Positions 5,583 to 6,422 of a DNA stretch of 6,422 bases are shown one piece after another (position 1 is the first letter of the stretch; each line of letters opens with the position of its first letter). Below the pieces are notes generated by a model. That model worked only from the letters and a program-made list of their open reading frames with translations, searched no databases and was not told the origin of the DNA. This DNA comes from Sphingobacterium sp. UBA1575 (GTDB lineage: Bacteria > Bacteroidota > Bacteroidia > Sphingobacteriales > Sphingobacteriaceae). The translations under genes were made by a program, and so were the position numbers. The stretch lies in assembly GCA_002322865.1 (NCBI GenBank), contig DCOH01000020.1, positions 1-6,422 of the forward strand, read 5' to 3'.

Positions 5583-6422
5583 TTATTTTCCCAAGGCTTG
5601 TTCCAGATCAGCGATTAAATCTTCTGCATCCTCTACCCCAACGGACAATCGCAATAAATTATCTACCACACCCACTTTTTCACGAGCTTCTTTGGGAATT
5701 GACCCATGTGTCATGGTTGCAGGATGATTGATAAGCGATTCTACCCCACCCAACGATTCGGCCAATGTAAATACCTTAAATTGGGAAGCGATCCGGAAGG
5801 TTTCCTGCAGATCTGCACCTTTCAATACAATGGATACCATTCCACCGAAGTCCTTCATCTGTTTTTTGGCTACATCATGACCTGGATGGTCTGTAAATCC
5901 CGGCCAGTAGATCTTTTCAATCTTTGGATGGTTTTTAAGGTACTCAGCAACCGCCTTTCCATTTTCACAATGTGCTTTCATCCGAAGATGTAAGGTTTTT
6001 ATACCACGTAATACTAAGAATGCATCCTGAGGACCTGGAGTTCCACCACAGGCATTATAATAAAACCACAATTGTTTATATAGCTCATCATCATTGACGA
6101 TCAAGGCGCCCATAACCACATCGGAGTGACCGCCTAGATATTTGGTTACGGAATGCATAACGATATCAGCTCCCAGATCCAATGGATTCTGTAAGTAAGG
6201 CGATGCAAAGGTATTATCTACTGCATATAAGGCATTGCTTGCTTTAGCGATTTCAGCAATAGCCGCAATATCTGCCAATTTTAAAGTCGGATTGGTTGGT
6301 GTTTCTACCCAGATCAACTTGGTCTTATCGGTTACCGCTGCCTTTACCGCTTCTGGATCGGAGGTATTCACAAATTTAAATACGATTCCCAATGGCTCGT
6401 AAACCTTGGTAAAAATACGGTA
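5583..6422 (-). CDS. Cystathionine gamma-synthase/lyase-type PLP enzyme (partial, N-terminus outside window)
   Basis: The reading frame is open to the right edge, so only the C-terminal 279 residues are visible; family members have about 380, so roughly 100 are missing. The visible part opens YRIFTKVYEPLGIVF, typical internal sequence; the TTG at 6390-6392 is an internal Leu codon, not a start. Counting from the edge, Asp69 in AVDNTFASP should contact the PLP ring nitrogen. Lys94 in SVTKYLGGHSD (codon 6141-6143) is the Schiff-base lysine. The NACGGTPGPQDAF segment, SLGGVESL (Glu228) and LLRLSVGVED (Arg258, substrate carboxylate) all fit the Cys/Met metabolism PLP family. SLGGVESL points to cystathionine gamma-synthase or gamma-lyase, not O-acetylhomoserine sulfhydrylase, but the two cannot be separated here. 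It would act in the cytosol in methionine/cysteine interconversion. No strong terminator follows its stop. Confidence 0.93.
   Translation of the reverse strand, partial: YRIFTKVYEPLGIVFKFVNTSDPEAVKAAVTDKTKLIWVETPTNPTLKLADIAAIAEIAKASNALYAVDNTFASPYLQNPLDLGADIVMHSVTKYLGGHSDVVMGALIVNDDELYKQLWFYYNACGGTPGPQDAFLVLRGIKTLHLRMKAHCENGKAVAEYLKNHPKIEKIYWPGFTDHPGHDVAKKQMKDFGGMVSIVLKGADLQETFRIASQFKVFTLAESLGGVESLINHPATMTHGSIPKEAREKVGVVDNLLRLSVGVEDAEDLIADLEQALGK

Noticed and set aside
5706..5993. Plus-strand open frame of 95 codons
   Set aside because: It is fully antisense to the conserved C-terminal part of the PLP enzyme.
6390..6392. TTG as start of the PLP enzyme
   Set aside because: The frame stays open to the window edge and the ten extra codons encode YRIFTKVYEP, which belongs to the conserved family sequence, so the gene is truncated by the window.
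1..6422. Mobile element, defence system or biosynthetic cluster
   Set aside because: No transposase, integrase, nuclease/toxin pair, CRISPR repeats, terminal repeats or cluster-type enzymes are visible; all sizeable genes are housekeeping or common Bacteroidota types.

Overview
The window looks like ordinary chromosomal DNA from a Bacteroidota bacterium, most likely Sphingobacteriaceae (Sphingobacterium/Pedobacter-like). The evidence is an AT-rich genome, genes without Shine-Dalgarno sites, several exact matches to the Bacteroidota -7 promoter element TAnnTTTG, short lipoprotein signals, and protein types typical of this phylum. I see no tRNA, rRNA, insertion sequence, integrase, CRISPR array or phage gene. 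The family-level placement is an inference and was not tested by any search.

Layout. From the left there is a small predicted lipoprotein of unknown function (116-535, +). It converges on recN (583-2235, -), and the two share a perfect 13-bp hairpin with a T-run (543-584). A 104-bp divergent region (2236-2339) separates recN from a SprT-like zinc metalloprotease gene (2340-2957, +). Each direction has an exact TAnnTTTG box, and between them lies a perfect 8-bp inverted repeat that may be a shared operator. The SprT-like gene is followed 11 bp later by an exported M28 peptidase lipoprotein with a PA domain (2969-4633, +). Next comes a four-helix, histidine-bearing membrane protein (4663-5079, +) that seems to have its own promoter right after the peptidase stop. 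A 3' region with competing hairpins and a very strong bidirectional terminator (5137-5174) ends the rightward genes. On the minus strand follow an 84-residue two-helix membrane protein (5226-5480) and the C-terminal 279 residues of a cystathionine gamma-synthase/lyase-type PLP enzyme (5583-6422), which runs off the right edge.

Function. Two neighbouring genes have likely genome-maintenance roles: RecN (SMC-like double-strand-break repair) and the SprT-like protease (possible DNA-protein crosslink repair by analogy with Spartan). Their head-to-head arrangement around an operator-like palindrome is the most interesting feature. The other genes concern peptide turnover at the envelope, membrane functions and sulfur amino-acid metabolism, and show no obvious common pathway. 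I found no convincing new multi-gene system; the notable points are regulatory and structural details plus three small uncharacterised proteins.
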